Part shown: positions 51,259 through 61,470 of the stretch, in pieces | Layout: every line of letters starts with the position of its first letter | Position numbering within the stretch: the first letter of the stretch is position 1 | Assembly (NCBI GenBank): GCA_052043515.1 | Contig: JBQEQX010000001.1 | Location: 496,001-560,000, forward strand | DNA from: Ehrlichia sp052043515 | GTDB taxonomy: Bacteria > Pseudomonadota > Alphaproteobacteria > Rickettsiales > Anaplasmataceae | DNA: 64,000 nt | Direction: 5' to 3' | The notes under the pieces: generated by a model | Database searches by the model: none | The model's input: only the letters and a program-made list of their open reading frames with translations | What the model was told of the DNA's origin: nothing | Made by a program: the position numbers and the translations under genes

Positions 51259-51587
51259 GCATAGTGTGGTTTATTACCCAGTTAAGGTAGGTGCTTAGAC
51301 ATGGTACGTGGCACCTCCCTTGTCTGGTTGGGATGTTAACATTGTACAACGTGGAAGTAGAGCATGATTTGTAGTCCTTGACGGATTTGTGGTCGGGGTT
51401 CTTTATTTTAATTTTTGTGTATTTGTTTAGTAGTCTGAAAATCAGATAATCTGCGTTTGGGTGTTCTTGGATTATTTATATTGTATGAAGCTTGTGGTTA
51501 CACTTGCGTGAGTGCTTGCTAATTTTATTGTATTTTATCTTATTTGATCATATAATTCACAACCTAACAAATTAAACATCGTTTATT
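51259..51587. other. Spacer between the acidic-repeat gene and secA (329 bp)
   Basis: Notably richer in G and T than other spacers. Contains one stable hairpin (51284-51321). The final 60 bp is AT-rich and precedes the secA ATG. Confidence 0.5.
51284..51321 (+). other. Stable stem-loop after the acidic-repeat gene
   Basis: AAGGTAGGTGC (51284-51294) pairs with GCACCTCCCTT (51311-51321): ten base pairs with one mismatch, six of them an unbroken AGGTGC/GCACCT core, and a 16-nt loop. No T run follows, so it is either a factor-dependent terminator or a structured leader element. Confidence 0.5.
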
Positions 51588-54178
51588 ATGCTTAGTATTG
51601 CACAAAAAATTTTTGGCTCAGCAAATAATAGGACTATAAAGTCATTCTATAAAACAGTTAACAGCATAAATGCGATAGAGCATGAGTTTCAACTTCTTTC
51701 AGACGAATCATTAAAGCATAAAACTGTTGAGTTTAAAGGAGAGCTCAAGAGTGGTAAGTCTCTAGATGATATACTGGTACCAGCATTCGCTGTAGTGAGA
51801 GAAGCTGCAAAAAGGGTACTAAATATGAGACATTTTGATGTTCAACTTATAGGAGGAATAGTCTTGCACAAGGGAATGATATCTGAAATGAAGACAGGTG
51901 AGGGCAAGACTTTAGCAGCAACATTGGCCGCATATTTAAATGCGTTGGAAGAAAAGGGAGTACACATAGTCACAGTAAACGATTATTTAGCAAAACGCGA
52001 TGCTGATTGGATGGGAGAACTATATAATGCTTTAGGAATGACAGTCGGATGTATATTAACTGATACAAATGACCTTGATAGAAAAAATGCTTATGATTGT
52101 GACGTATTATATTCAACCAATAATAATTTAGGCTTTGACTATTTACGTGACAATATGAAATTCTCTAGAAACGAAATGGTACAAAGGGGGTTTCATTACG
52201 CAATAGTTGATGAAGTTGACTCAATACTAATAGACGAGGCAAGAACCCCTTTGATCATTTCAGGGCAAATCGATCGAGATATAAAAATGTACAAAAAAAT
52301 AGATAGGTTAATATATGAGCTGCAAGAAAAAGATTATGAGCTAGAAGAAAAAAACAGAAATATATTCTTAACTGAAAGTGGAATAACAAAAATAGAAAAT
52401 TTACTAATTCAACACAACCTTATTTCTTCTAATACCTCTCTGTACGATATCGATAATATCATAATGATGCATTATGTTACGCAAGCATTACGTGCACACA
52501 AAATGTTCTATTTAGATAAGGATTATATAATTAAAGATGGTAATATAGTAATCATAGATGAGTTTACGGGACGCATGATGGATGGTAGAAGATACTCAGA
52601 TGGACTACATCAAGCACTTGAAGCAAAAGAAAAGTTAAATATAAACAGCGAAAACCAAACATTAGCTTCTACTACATTTCAAAACTATTTCAGAATGTAT
52701 ACGAAACTTTCTGGCATGACTGGAACAGCAGAGACTGAATCAGAAGAATTTTTAGGAATATACAATTTGCAAGTTGTGCAGATTCCAACAAACATACCTG
52801 TTCAAAGAATAGATCTAAATGACGATATATATTGTACGGAAGAGGAAAAGTTTAATGCTGTAATTAAGTTCATTTCTGAATGTCACAAGAAATTACAACC
52901 TGTATTAGTAGGAACAGTAAGTATTGAGAAATCAGAGAGGATATCAAAGTTACTTACAAAAAGTAAGTTAAAACATTCTGTATTGAATGCACGTTATCAT
53001 GAGCAAGAGGCACATATAATAGCACAAGCTGGTATACCTGGAACAATCACCATTGCCACGAACATGGCAGGTAGAGGAACAGATATACAACTTGGAGGCA
53101 ATCTAAAAATGTTGGCAAAAGCAGCACTTGCCAATATTACAGATAAAGAAGTAATGGAAAAAAAATACCAACAGCTTGCAGAAAAAGTAAAAAAAGACAA
53201 AGAAATAGCAATAAAAGCTGGTGGACTATGTGTAATAGGTACAGAACGTCACGAAAGTAGAAGAATTGACAATCAACTAAGGGGAAGATCTGGTAGACAA
53301 GGAGATCCAGGATTATCCAAGTTCTTTCTGTCATTAGAAGATGATTTGTTAAGAATATTTGGATCGGATAAAATAAAAAGGAATGCTTAAAAAAATTAGG
53401 CATGAAAAAAGATGAAGCCATACAACATACATGGATAAGTAGGTCTATTGAAAAAGCACAATACAAAGTTGAATCAAGGAACTACGATATTAGAAAGTCA
53501 CTTCTAAAGTTTGATAATGTAATAAATGAACAACGAAAGGTTGTGTTTGATCAAAGAAATAGTATTTTAGATAACGGATCCTACGATATTTCTATCATAT
53601 ATAGAGACCTGAATAGCGATATAGTTAATAGTATAATACAGAATAAGTATTATAACCTAGACGATGAAACATACAAGTCATTATCAGCTGAAATTACAAG
53701 AATATATGATGTCACCCTAGATTACGATATAATTAGCAATTTCGATAATAAAAATGAAGTTATAGAATATCTTAATGAAACTGTTGAAAAGCATCTAACA
53801 AAAAAAATAAACGAATTCAAGGCTAAGGATCAAAAATTGTGGGATTACGTAGTAAAAAAAGTGATGATAATGTCATTAGATTATTTGTGGCGGGATCACA
53901 TTGCTGCACTGGATGCCTTAAAATGTGGAATAAACCTCAGATCTATAGCACAAAAAGATCCATTAAATGAATTCAAATCTGAAGCGTTTTCTATGCTTGA
54001 AAGCATGATGAGCAAGTTTTACGAATTAATAATACAGAGACTGTTTCACCTAAAGTTTGATATGGAGCTGAGCAATCCACAAGTACTAGAACCTGATATT
54101 AGCCATTTAAAAATATCACGCAATGAAAAATGTCCTTGTGGTTCAGGAAAAAAATTCAAACACTGTCACGGTGCTTAA
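51588..54178 (+). CDS. secA: Preprotein translocase ATPase SecA (two +1 frameshifts)
   Basis: Motor ATPase of the Sec pathway and the usual right-hand border of the Ehrlichia OMP cluster. Walker A EMKTGEGKTLAA, Walker B VDEVDSILIDEARTPLI, TGTAETE, ITIATNMAGRGTDI and LRGRSGRQGDPG are present. Two extra bases lie close together: in the 5-A run 53375-53379 and the 7-A run 53389-53395. Removing both gives DKIKGMLKKLGMKKDEAIQHTWISRS and joins the C-terminal part, about 862 residues. It ends with the zinc-binding SEC-C motif CPCGSGKKFKHCHG that contacts SecB and phospholipids. Confidence 0.95.
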
Positions 54179-55141
54179 ATAAGCCAACAAACCCAGTTAT
54201 TAATTTTTTTATTGATCTCGTTAATACGAGTAAATACAACTTGCCAGTTTACAATAAAGCCCAGTCCGCAGCTCCATACTAAAAATAGCTTGTTGATAAT
54301 ATATTTTCAATATTTGTCAATAAGTAACTAATGATGTTTCCCACCTTCACACTAAATGGGTTTTATCAAATTTCACATCTTTTAAATCTACAGAACACCA
54401 AAACTGATACGTCAATGTAAATTCCCTATTTCTTTTGTGTATCAACTCTTTATACAGTTTATCAATAAATAATTATCAACTTAAATGTGCACACCACCGC
54501 GATACCATTTCCCAATAAATTTAAATGCACTTCCCTACTATCTATAAACACTAATAGATATCTTGTAAAACTAACATTAGAAGAATACAACTATTCACAA
54601 TTGAATAAATCAGTAATCTGCTTTGTATACCAAGTAATAGATAGGTTAGCATACTTAACGTTATTACTCGATAGTATATAATATTATAAAATATTTAATG
54701 ATAATAATGACAATTAACATGTATCCGAAATATAAAGTTATATTGTATTAGAACTAGTGTTTAAAAAATAATTTTTTTATAAGAACTTCAATGAAAAAAA
54801 AAAAAAAGCCTATGATATTGGTTATGGATGTCGTTGTTGAGATGGTAGTTGTACGTATCTAGACATAAAAAACCAGAACGTGAGCACTGTGTCATGGTAC
54901 ACCCTACACCGTGACACGTCTCCGCATTGCATTAATTGCTTAGATATAATATAGAAGGGTGCTGTTAGCTATATCTCATAAAATAGATAATTTACTATAC
55001 GGTCTTTCTTGTGTTACGAAAGAAAAACACGGTTCCACACTGCCCCATTAATATTAAAAAAAATCAGGACACTTAAGTTTTAAGTACTGTTACAACACAA
55101 ATACTCTCCCTGATCTGATGCAACACACACATACTTAAAAA
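54179..55141. other. Spacer after secA (963 bp)
   Basis: Between convergent secA and the unknown minus-strand gene. No gene recognised; an A run of 14 near 54796. One GC-richer patch (54870-54940) forms a stem-loop (54889-54917). Confidence 0.5.
54889..54917. other. Stem-loop in the secA downstream spacer
   Basis: GTGTCATGG (54889-54897) pairs with CCGTGACAC (54909-54917), nine pairs including one G-T, with an 11-nt loop. It lies in an island of higher GC in an AT-rich spacer and could be part of a small RNA or a transcription terminator; no family recognised. Confidence 0.35.
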
Positions 55142-55630
55142 CTAATCTTCCTTTTTTTCTTCAGCAGAACCGTCTTTTTCCCTTTCAATTAGATAAGACT
55201 TAATCGCACTAATAGCCTGCTCACTATTATGCATACCAACAGCAAAAACAGGACTTTTACTATCAGTACTCACTGTGTCTTTTGATAAAAAGCAGTTTTT
55301 ATCAATTAACCCCATATTATCCCCCACTGCTACTACTAAAAAGTCTCTATCTAGAAATTTGGTAGTTTCCACTTCACGAGTTACAGAATTATAATGCTCA
55401 AGAATCACATCTAAGTTACAAGTAATAAAGGAATCGCAGAGGTAACGTACTTGGTCTTTAGCACCTATGAATATTTTATCTCCTGTAAATCCACTAACAA
55501 CGGATCCAACAACATAGTAACCTTCATTTTCTGAAGGATTTGCCAGACGTACCTCACCTTGATAAAAATCAAGATTTGAATCATACTGTACAAGAAAGTC
55601 AATCTCATAAGAATTACTAAGATTATACAT
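55142..55630 (-). CDS. Unknown acidic protein, 162 aa
   Basis: I do not recognise this protein. It is intact, soluble-looking, with no signal peptide. The N-terminal 90 residues look beta-rich (IDFLVQYDSNLDFYQGEVRL, YYVVGSVVSGFTGDKIFIG). The C-terminus ends in a charged tail (EREKDGSAEEKKED). It stands alone between two long spacers, divergent from ftsZ. It is likely real because of its length in this AT-rich background and its distinct composition. No function is proposed. Confidence 0.65.
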   Translation of the reverse strand: MYNLSNSYEIDFLVQYDSNLDFYQGEVRLANPSENEGYYVVGSVVSGFTGDKIFIGAKDQVRYLCDSFITCNLDVILEHYNSVTREVETTKFLDRDFLVVAVGDNMGLIDKNCFLSKDTVSTDSKSPVFAVGMHNSEQAISAIKSYLIEREKDGSAEEKKED

Positions 55631-56103
55631 AAAAATTACCAGAACATATATATGTGGTCAATACTATCATATTATAAAAAAATTAATATAAAAAAATTTT
55701 AACCTCTTATTAAGATTTTAACTTTTTAAAATTTCTTACATCTTAATTTATTAATTGTAATACATAATTATGTAATTTGCCAGGATTCTCCTACTTTGCA
55801 TTACTTATGTATCCTGCTTCCCTTCTGAATCTATAAAATCGATACTGAGAATCAATACTTTCCTTTATTTACAATTCTTTTTCAACTTGATAATGTACTT
55901 CACATTTTCTAAAAACATATTGTGTAAAAAAACAAAACATCAATCACTACAAAAAAATTACACTGTACCTAATAATCAACAACTCATAAGCAATAATTTA
56001 TTATTAGTTAAACATACATACTTAATTTATTCTATATTTATCAAATTATTTGCATTATTTTATTGACGTAGTATATTAAACTCATCTTTATTATGTGTTC
56101 ATT
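55631..56103. other. Spacer upstream of ftsZ (473 bp)
   Basis: Very AT-rich promoter region between divergent genes; TTGACG at 56064 could be a -35 element for ftsZ but no good -10 is at the right distance. No gene. Confidence 0.45.
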
Positions 56104-57360
56104 ATGTCTTTAAACATTTATTTACCGGAACAGCCCTTGTTGAGACCAAGAATTACAGTTTTTGGTGTGGGTGGTGCTGGAGGTAATGCTGTTAATAACA
56201 TGATACAATCTAATCTGTGTGGAGTTAATTTTGTAGTAGCTAATACAGATGCCCAAGCGTTGGAGCTTTCCTTATCAGAAAAAAAAATTCAATTGGGTAT
56301 TGGGTTAACAAAAGGATTAGGTGCTGGATCCCTTCCGGAAATAGGTAGAGGTGCTGCTGAAGAATCAATTAATGAAATTATAGAGGAGATTTCAGATAGT
56401 AATATGCTATTTATAACTGCTGGAATGGGTGGTGGAACAGGTACAGGAGCTGCACCTGTTATTGCAAAAGCTGCTAAAGAAAACAAGATTTTAACTATAG
56501 GAGTTGTTACCAAGCCGTTTCATTTCGAGGGAGCGCATCGGATGAGAACAGCAGAACTTGGATTAGAAGAATTACAAAGATACGTTGACACTTTGATAGT
56601 AATCCCCAACCAAAATCTATTTAGAATTGCAAACGAAAAAACAACGTTTGCTGATGCATTTAAACTTGCGGATACTGTTCTGCATACTGGAGTCCAGGGT
56701 ATTACTGATCTGATGGTAATGCCGGGTCTTATTAATTTAGACTTTGCGGATATTCAATCAGTAATGGGAGAGATGGGCAAGGCAATGATGGGAACAGGAG
56801 AAGCAGAAGGAGAAGATAGAGCTATAGTAGCTGCTGAAGCAGCAATATCGAATCCTTTGTTAGACAATGTTTCAATGAAAGGAGCTAAGGGAATATTGAT
56901 TAATATAACTGGTGGATTAGACATGACCTTATTTGAAGTCGATGCAGCTGCAAATCGTATCAGAGAAGAAGTAGACAATCATGCCAATATAATATTTGGA
57001 TCAACCTTTAATAAAGAAAGTGAAGGAAAAATTAGAGTATCTGTTTTGGCGACAGGAATAGACAACGAAGAGGTGGTAATACAAAACAAAAGTATGTTTA
57101 AAGATAGTGAAGTTCGTGGTGGCAAATTTTCTGAAATATCAAATAAACCATTTAATCCACTAGATAACGAAATTGCATACTATAAACCTAGTGATCCAGG
57201 AGATGATGCTGTCAATTCTGTTAATAGAACACAGAAGAATTATAGTATGGGCAGTCAAAGTGATGGCCATAACTTAACTTACAGCAAAACGCGGTCTGAT
57301 CGTAATGAATATTGGGATGAAGATTCTTTTAATATACCGACTTTCTTGAGAAAAAAATAG
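56104..57360 (+). CDS. ftsZ: Cell division protein FtsZ
   Basis: Tubulin-like GTPase that forms the division ring. Intact, 418 residues from the ATG at 56104 (a GTG at 56095 is also in frame). It has VFGVGGAGGNAVNNMI, the tubulin signature GGGTGTGAAPVIA, the T7-type loop NLDFADIQ, and a divergent linker. The C-terminal peptide FNIPTFLRKK is the conserved docking site for FtsA, whose gene lies at 1735-2968, far from the usual ftsA-ftsZ pairing. An EVE-domain gene begins 8 bp later. Confidence 0.97.
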   Translation: MSLNIYLPEQPLLRPRITVFGVGGAGGNAVNNMIQSNLCGVNFVVANTDAQALELSLSEKKIQLGIGLTKGLGAGSLPEIGRGAAEESINEIIEEISDSNMLFITAGMGGGTGTGAAPVIAKAAKENKILTIGVVTKPFHFEGAHRMRTAELGLEELQRYVDTLIVIPNQNLFRIANEKTTFADAFKLADTVLHTGVQGITDLMVMPGLINLDFADIQSVMGEMGKAMMGTGEAEGEDRAIVAAEAAISNPLLDNVSMKGAKGILINITGGLDMTLFEVDAAANRIREEVDNHANIIFGSTFNKESEGKIRVSVLATGIDNEEVVIQNKSMFKDSEVRGGKFSEISNKPFNPLDNEIAYYKPSDPGDDAVNSVNRTQKNYSMGSQSDGHNLTYSKTRSDRNEYWDEDSFNIPTFLRKK

Positions 57361-57368
57361 GTTTTATT

Positions 57369-57776
57369 ATGTCTTACTGGCTTCTAAAAACAGAATCGCG
57401 AGACTTTTCGTGGGATGATATTGTACGTGACAAAGTTACCGTGTGGGACAATGTATTAAATAATCAGGCTCAAGGATACTTAAAAGCAATGAGGTACAAT
57501 GATCTGGCTTTCTTTTATCATTCTGGAAAGGAAAAAGTAATAATAGGCATTGTGTCTGTACATAAGGAATTTTATGTTCTCTACACTAATAATAAACTAG
57601 GTATGGTCGATGTAAAAGTACATGCACAATTGAGGAGACCGATACATTTAAAAGATATCAAATCAAATTCCAACTTGAAAAATATGCTCATTTTAAAGCA
57701 ACCACGTTTATCAGTATCTCCAGTAACAGATGAAGAATGGTACTGTATTCTAGAATTAAGTGAAACTGTACTGTGA
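57369..57776 (+). CDS. EVE domain-containing protein
   Basis: Intact, 135 residues. It begins SYWLLKTESRDFSWDDI and contains VWDNVLNNQAQGYLKAMRYNDLAFFYHSG and the later VDVKVHAQLRRPI and LILKQPRLSVSPVTDEEW, the pattern of EVE-domain proteins (PUA-like fold, related to thymocyte nuclear protein 1). Members are thought to bind modified bases in nucleic acids. It lies 8 bp after ftsZ and 9 bp before ybeY, so the three genes probably form one transcript. Confidence 0.9.
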   Translation: MSYWLLKTESRDFSWDDIVRDKVTVWDNVLNNQAQGYLKAMRYNDLAFFYHSGKEKVIIGIVSVHKEFYVLYTNNKLGMVDVKVHAQLRRPIHLKDIKSNSNLKNMLILKQPRLSVSPVTDEEWYCILELSETVL

Positions 57777-57785
57777 TAGAGATTA

Positions 57786-58247
57786 ATGTTTACTATAAAA
57801 AAGTGGTACAACGTAATAAAAAAACCAACAGTTTTTGTTAAAAACATTATTAACACTTCCCTAATAGATTTAAATATTAATAAATATAATCCTATAATCT
57901 CCGTTGTCCTAGCAAATAGCACATTATTACAGGAACTAAATTACAAATATAGAAATCAAGATAAGCCAACAAATGTATTATCATTCACATATAATAAATT
58001 AGATAGAAATTGTTATTTAGGAGAAATTTTTATTTCATTAGATGTTGTTATATATGAAGCTGTAGATCTAAATATACCTACAGAGCATCACATATCGCAT
58101 ATGCTTATTCACGGATTACTACATATTTTAGGTTATGATCATGAAGAACAATTAGATCAATACATAATGGAATCTATTGAAATTAAGCTATTAGACAAAT
58201 TGGGAATAAGAAATCCTTATGTTTCACGTGAAACACAACTTATATAG
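57786..58247 (+). CDS. ybeY: Endoribonuclease YbeY (rRNA maturation factor)
   Basis: Metal-dependent RNase in 16S rRNA 3'-end maturation and ribosome quality control. Intact, 153 residues. The UPF0054 signature HGLLHILGYDHEE supplies the three zinc-binding histidines; NYKYRNQDKPTNVLSF and YLGEIFISLD are also typical. The end of the gene (residues 145-150, YVSRET) is encoded by an exact parS palindrome, so the C-terminal residues may be constrained by the DNA site rather than by the protein. Confidence 0.95.
   Translation: MFTIKKWYNVIKKPTVFVKNIINTSLIDLNINKYNPIISVVLANSTLLQELNYKYRNQDKPTNVLSFTYNKLDRNCYLGEIFISLDVVIYEAVDLNIPTEHHISHMLIHGLLHILGYDHEEQLDQYIMESIEIKLLDKLGIRNPYVSRETQLI
58220..58235. promoter_or_regulatory. 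parS: parS centromere site (exact 16-bp palindrome)
   Basis: TGTTTCACGTGAAACA is a perfect 16-bp palindrome and matches the bacterial parS consensus bound by chromosomal ParB. It lies inside the 3' end of ybeY and 184 bp before parA. Established knowledge: ParB loads at such sites near the replication origin to segregate chromosomes. This is the only exact copy noticed. Confidence 0.95.
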
Positions 58248-58418
58248 AACCTAGAAATAACTCTTACTGCTATAAAATCCAATTTGAAATGTCCTATTAA
58301 TTCTTATCAGTCAAAATAAATTTTTACAATTACATTCCAACATGTGTATAAAAGATAAAAATTCAGTGACACAATTATTATCTTATATATAATTCAACAA
58401 ATATGTATATTGCCAATT

Positions 58419-59199
58419 ATGAGTAAAGTCTTTGCAATAGTAAATCAAAAAGGTGGTGTTGGGAAAACAACTACTAGTATAAATTTATCAACAGCGTTCG
58501 CTATAGTGAATAAGAAAACTTTGTTGATAGATTTAGATCCTCAAGGTAATACCAGCACAGGATTTGGTGTAACTTATGATAAAAGAATAAATACAGTATA
58601 CGAAGTATTAATCAACAACTTACCCATATCATCATCTATAATAAAAACTGAAATACCAAATTTAGATTTACTACCATCAACAGTAGATTTATCTGCAGCA
58701 GAAATTGAACTAACACAAGTACAAAGAAGAGAATTTGTCCTTAAAAATTCCTTATCTGGAGCGAAAAAATTATACGATTATATTTTTATTGATTGTCCTC
58801 CGTCTTTAGGTCTATTAACAGTCAATGCATTAATAACTGCAGATGCAATTATGATTCCTTTACAATGTGAATTTTTTGCCCTAGAGGGACTTAGTCATTT
58901 AATAAAAACCATAGAATTAGTAAAAAAAGCATCTTAATCCTTTCTTGTCAATAGAAGGAATTATTTTAACCATGTACGACAAAAGGAATAAACTCAGTGA
59001 ACAAGTAGAAGAAGATATAAGAAAGTATTTAAAAGAATCTGTATATAAAACAGTTATTCCCAGAAACGTAAGATTATCTGAAGCTCCTTCTCACGGGAAA
59101 CCTGCAATTATTTACGATTTTAAATGTGCAGGATCACAAGCGTACATATATTTAGCAAAAGAAATCCTAAGGAAGGAAAAAAAAACAATAGGTATATAA
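58419..59199 (+). CDS. parA: Chromosome partitioning ATPase ParA (one +1 frameshift)
   Basis: Walker-type ATPase that moves ParB-parS complexes. The deviant Walker A KGGVGKTTTSINLS, the A' motif LLIDLDPQGN and Walker B YIFIDCPPSLGLL are intact. The frame breaks at the 7-A run 58922-58928; the restored reading is ELVKKHLNPFLSIEGIILTMYD, followed by VIPRNVRLSEAPSHGKP and about 259 residues in all. The ATG at 58419 is preferred over a TTG at 58410. The stop overlaps the parB start (ATG at 59199), the standard parAB arrangement. Confidence 0.95.
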
Positions 59200-60056
59200 T
59201 GACAAAAAGACTGGGAAAAGGCATTTTTGAACTAATAGGAGATAACATATTAGAAATTGACAATAATGTTAATATGAAAAACCATGTAATAATGCCAATA
59301 AACTTATTAAATCCTAGCACATCACAGCCAAGAAAGACATTTGATCAAGAATCACTTAAAGAGCTAGCTGAATCCATCATTAAACATGGTATTATACAAC
59401 CTATAATAATCAGAAAGAACCCTAATAAAACCGGTTATGAAATAATAGCAGGTGAAAGAAGATGGAGAGCTAGTATTTTAGCAAAGTTAAAATCGGTGCC
59501 TGTAATTGTGAAAGAAATAAGCGATAATCAGTGCGTAGAATTATCAATTATAGAAAACATACAAAGGCAAGATTTAACACCTATAGAAGAAGCTGAAGCA
59601 TATATGAAACTAGTAGATACTTTTTCTTATACGCATGAAGACTTAGCTTCTATCTTAGGCAAAAGCCGTAGTCATATCACAAATATGATAAGAATACTGT
59701 CACTTCCTCCATCTATAAAATCAATGGTAAATAATAGAGCTATATCATTTGGACACGCAAGGGCTTTAATAAATGTAGAAAATGCAGAAGCAATAGCACA
59801 AAAAATTATTTCCTCAAATTTAAATGTAAGGCAGACCGAGTTATTAATTAAAAATATACAAAAATGTCATATAAATAAACATCAAGAAAGTTCAATAGAT
59901 ATAAATTTAACAGAACTAGAACAATTATTGTCACAAACACTAAATTTAAAGATAAAAATAAATGGCTTGAAAAATAGAGGAAGTGTCATTATAAAATACA
60001 ATAATCCACAGCAGCTCAGTTTAATACTAGAAAAATTGAAGAAAGATTCAATATAA
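59199..60056 (+). CDS. parB: Chromosome partitioning protein ParB
   Basis: CTP-dependent DNA clamp that binds parS. Intact, 285 residues from the ATG at 59199. The ParB/Srx domain carries PRKTFDQESLKELAESI, the CTP-binding GERRWRAS and ENIQRQDLTPIEEAEAY; the helix-turn-helix that reads parS is THEDLASILGKSRSHITNMIRIL. A C-terminal dimerisation domain follows. Its DNA target is present 964 bp upstream inside ybeY. Confidence 0.96.
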   Translation: MTKRLGKGIFELIGDNILEIDNNVNMKNHVIMPINLLNPSTSQPRKTFDQESLKELAESIIKHGIIQPIIIRKNPNKTGYEIIAGERRWRASILAKLKSVPVIVKEISDNQCVELSIIENIQRQDLTPIEEAEAYMKLVDTFSYTHEDLASILGKSRSHITNMIRILSLPPSIKSMVNNRAISFGHARALINVENAEAIAQKIISSNLNVRQTELLIKNIQKCHINKHQESSIDINLTELEQLLSQTLNLKIKINGLKNRGSVIIKYNNPQQLSLILEKLKKDSI

Positions 60057-60250
60057 AATGCTACCAGTATCTAACAAATTTTTTTATCACAAGAATTCTT
60101 TGTATATAACCATATAATGCGATCAAATTATTATATCAATTAATATATATTGCGATACCTTATCGCAAAATGGTCGGTATACAAAAATTTTACAATTGAG
60201 TTCACCATAATACCGTGTATAATGGACATAAAAATTCAGTTACGTTATAA

Positions 60251-60776
60251 ATGAAAAGTAACCTCGTGTGCTTAGGTATGATAGCATCATCTCATGGAAT
60301 TAATGGAAATGTAAAGATAAAAACTTTTACAGAAAACCCACAAGATTTTACATCATATGGAATGTTAACTGATGGAACAAGTACATACAAAATAAGCATA
60401 ATCTCTATAATATCACAAAGTACAATAGTAGCAAAAATCAAAGGTATATTATCGAGAACAGAAGCAGATTTGCTGAAGAATAAAAAAGCTTTTTATAGAA
60501 AAAAGCAAATTACCACATTTAAAGAATGATGAGTTTTACCACAGTGATTTAGTAGGATTGAAAGTTATTTTAGAAGATAATAGTGTTTATGGAAGCGTAA
60601 AGGAAGTTCACAATTTTGGATCATGTGACATTATAGAAATAAAACCCTATAACTCAACAAAAAGTACCATGCTACCTTTCACAAAAGACATATTTCCTTA
60701 CATAAATACTAAAGAAAAATATATAATAATAAATTTACCAGAAGTTATAGGAAACAACAGTGACGTTCAATGTTAA
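60251..60776 (+). CDS. rimM: Ribosome maturation factor RimM (one +1 frameshift)
   Basis: RimM assists 30S head assembly with S19. It begins NLVCLGMIASSHGINGNVKIKTFT, the typical RimM N-terminal barrel, and the C-terminal PRC-barrel part has DNSVYGSVKEVHNFGSCDIIEI and MLPFTKDIFPYI. The break is at 60518-60523 (TTT then AAA): one base less gives TTLKNDEFYHSDLVGLKV and joins both parts into about 174 residues. The stop overlaps the GTG start of trmD, in the conserved rimM-trmD-rplS operon. Confidence 0.92.
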
Positions 60777-61470
60777 TATATTGACTATATTTCCAGAAAT
60801 GTTTCCGGGAACATTGGGTTATTCAGTGATAGGTAAAGCATTAAATAAAGGCATTTGGAACCTTAATGTTGTTGATATTAGATCATTTGCAAAAGATAAA
60901 CATAAAACTGTCGATGATAGACCTTACGGTGGTGGGCCTGGCATGATAATGAGAGCTGATGTTATAAGTTTAGCAATAGATAAAGTGTTAAGTAAAAATA
61001 CAAATACAAAATTAATATATATGTCTCCTGGAGGTATAAAATTAAATCAAGATATTTCTGGACAACTAATACAATTTCCCAATATAACTATACTATGCGG
61101 TCGCTTTGAGGGAGTAGATAGGAGAGTTCTGGATTTTTATGATTTTTGTGAGGTAAGCATTGGTGACTATATCCTGTCAGGCGGTGAAGTTGCTTCTATG
61201 GTTCTCGTAGAAACTTGTGTTAGGTTGATTCCGGGTGTAGTTGGTAATGTACGTAGTGTGTGGGATGAGAGTTTTACCTACGGTCGTAAGTTAGAGCATC
61301 CTCAGTATACACGGCCTGCAAAATGGAGAGGGATTGAAGTGCCTGACGTTTTGCTGTCCGGAGACCATAAGAAGATAGATCTTTGGAAAGATAGTCAGTC
61401 TTACAATATAACGAAGCAGAGGCGTCCTGAATTGAATGATAGTACCATGGATGGAGAAATGTATGAGTAA
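60760..61470 (+). CDS. trmD: tRNA (guanine-N1)-methyltransferase TrmD
   Basis: Methylates G37 next to the anticodon to prevent +1 frameshifting. Intact, 236 residues. TIFPEMFPG, DDRPYGGGPGM, the SAM-knot motif CGRFEGVDRRV, SIGDYILSGGEVA and the C-terminal PAKWRG are all present. The start is a GTG at 60760 that overlaps the rimM stop; no ATG is suitably placed. The stop overlaps the rplS start. Confidence 0.96.
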   Translation: MTFNVNILTIFPEMFPGTLGYSVIGKALNKGIWNLNVVDIRSFAKDKHKTVDDRPYGGGPGMIMRADVISLAIDKVLSKNTNTKLIYMSPGGIKLNQDISGQLIQFPNITILCGRFEGVDRRVLDFYDFCEVSIGDYILSGGEVASMVLVETCVRLIPGVVGNVRSVWDESFTYGRKLEHPQYTRPAKWRGIEVPDVLLSGDHKKIDLWKDSQSYNITKQRRPELNDSTMDGEMYE

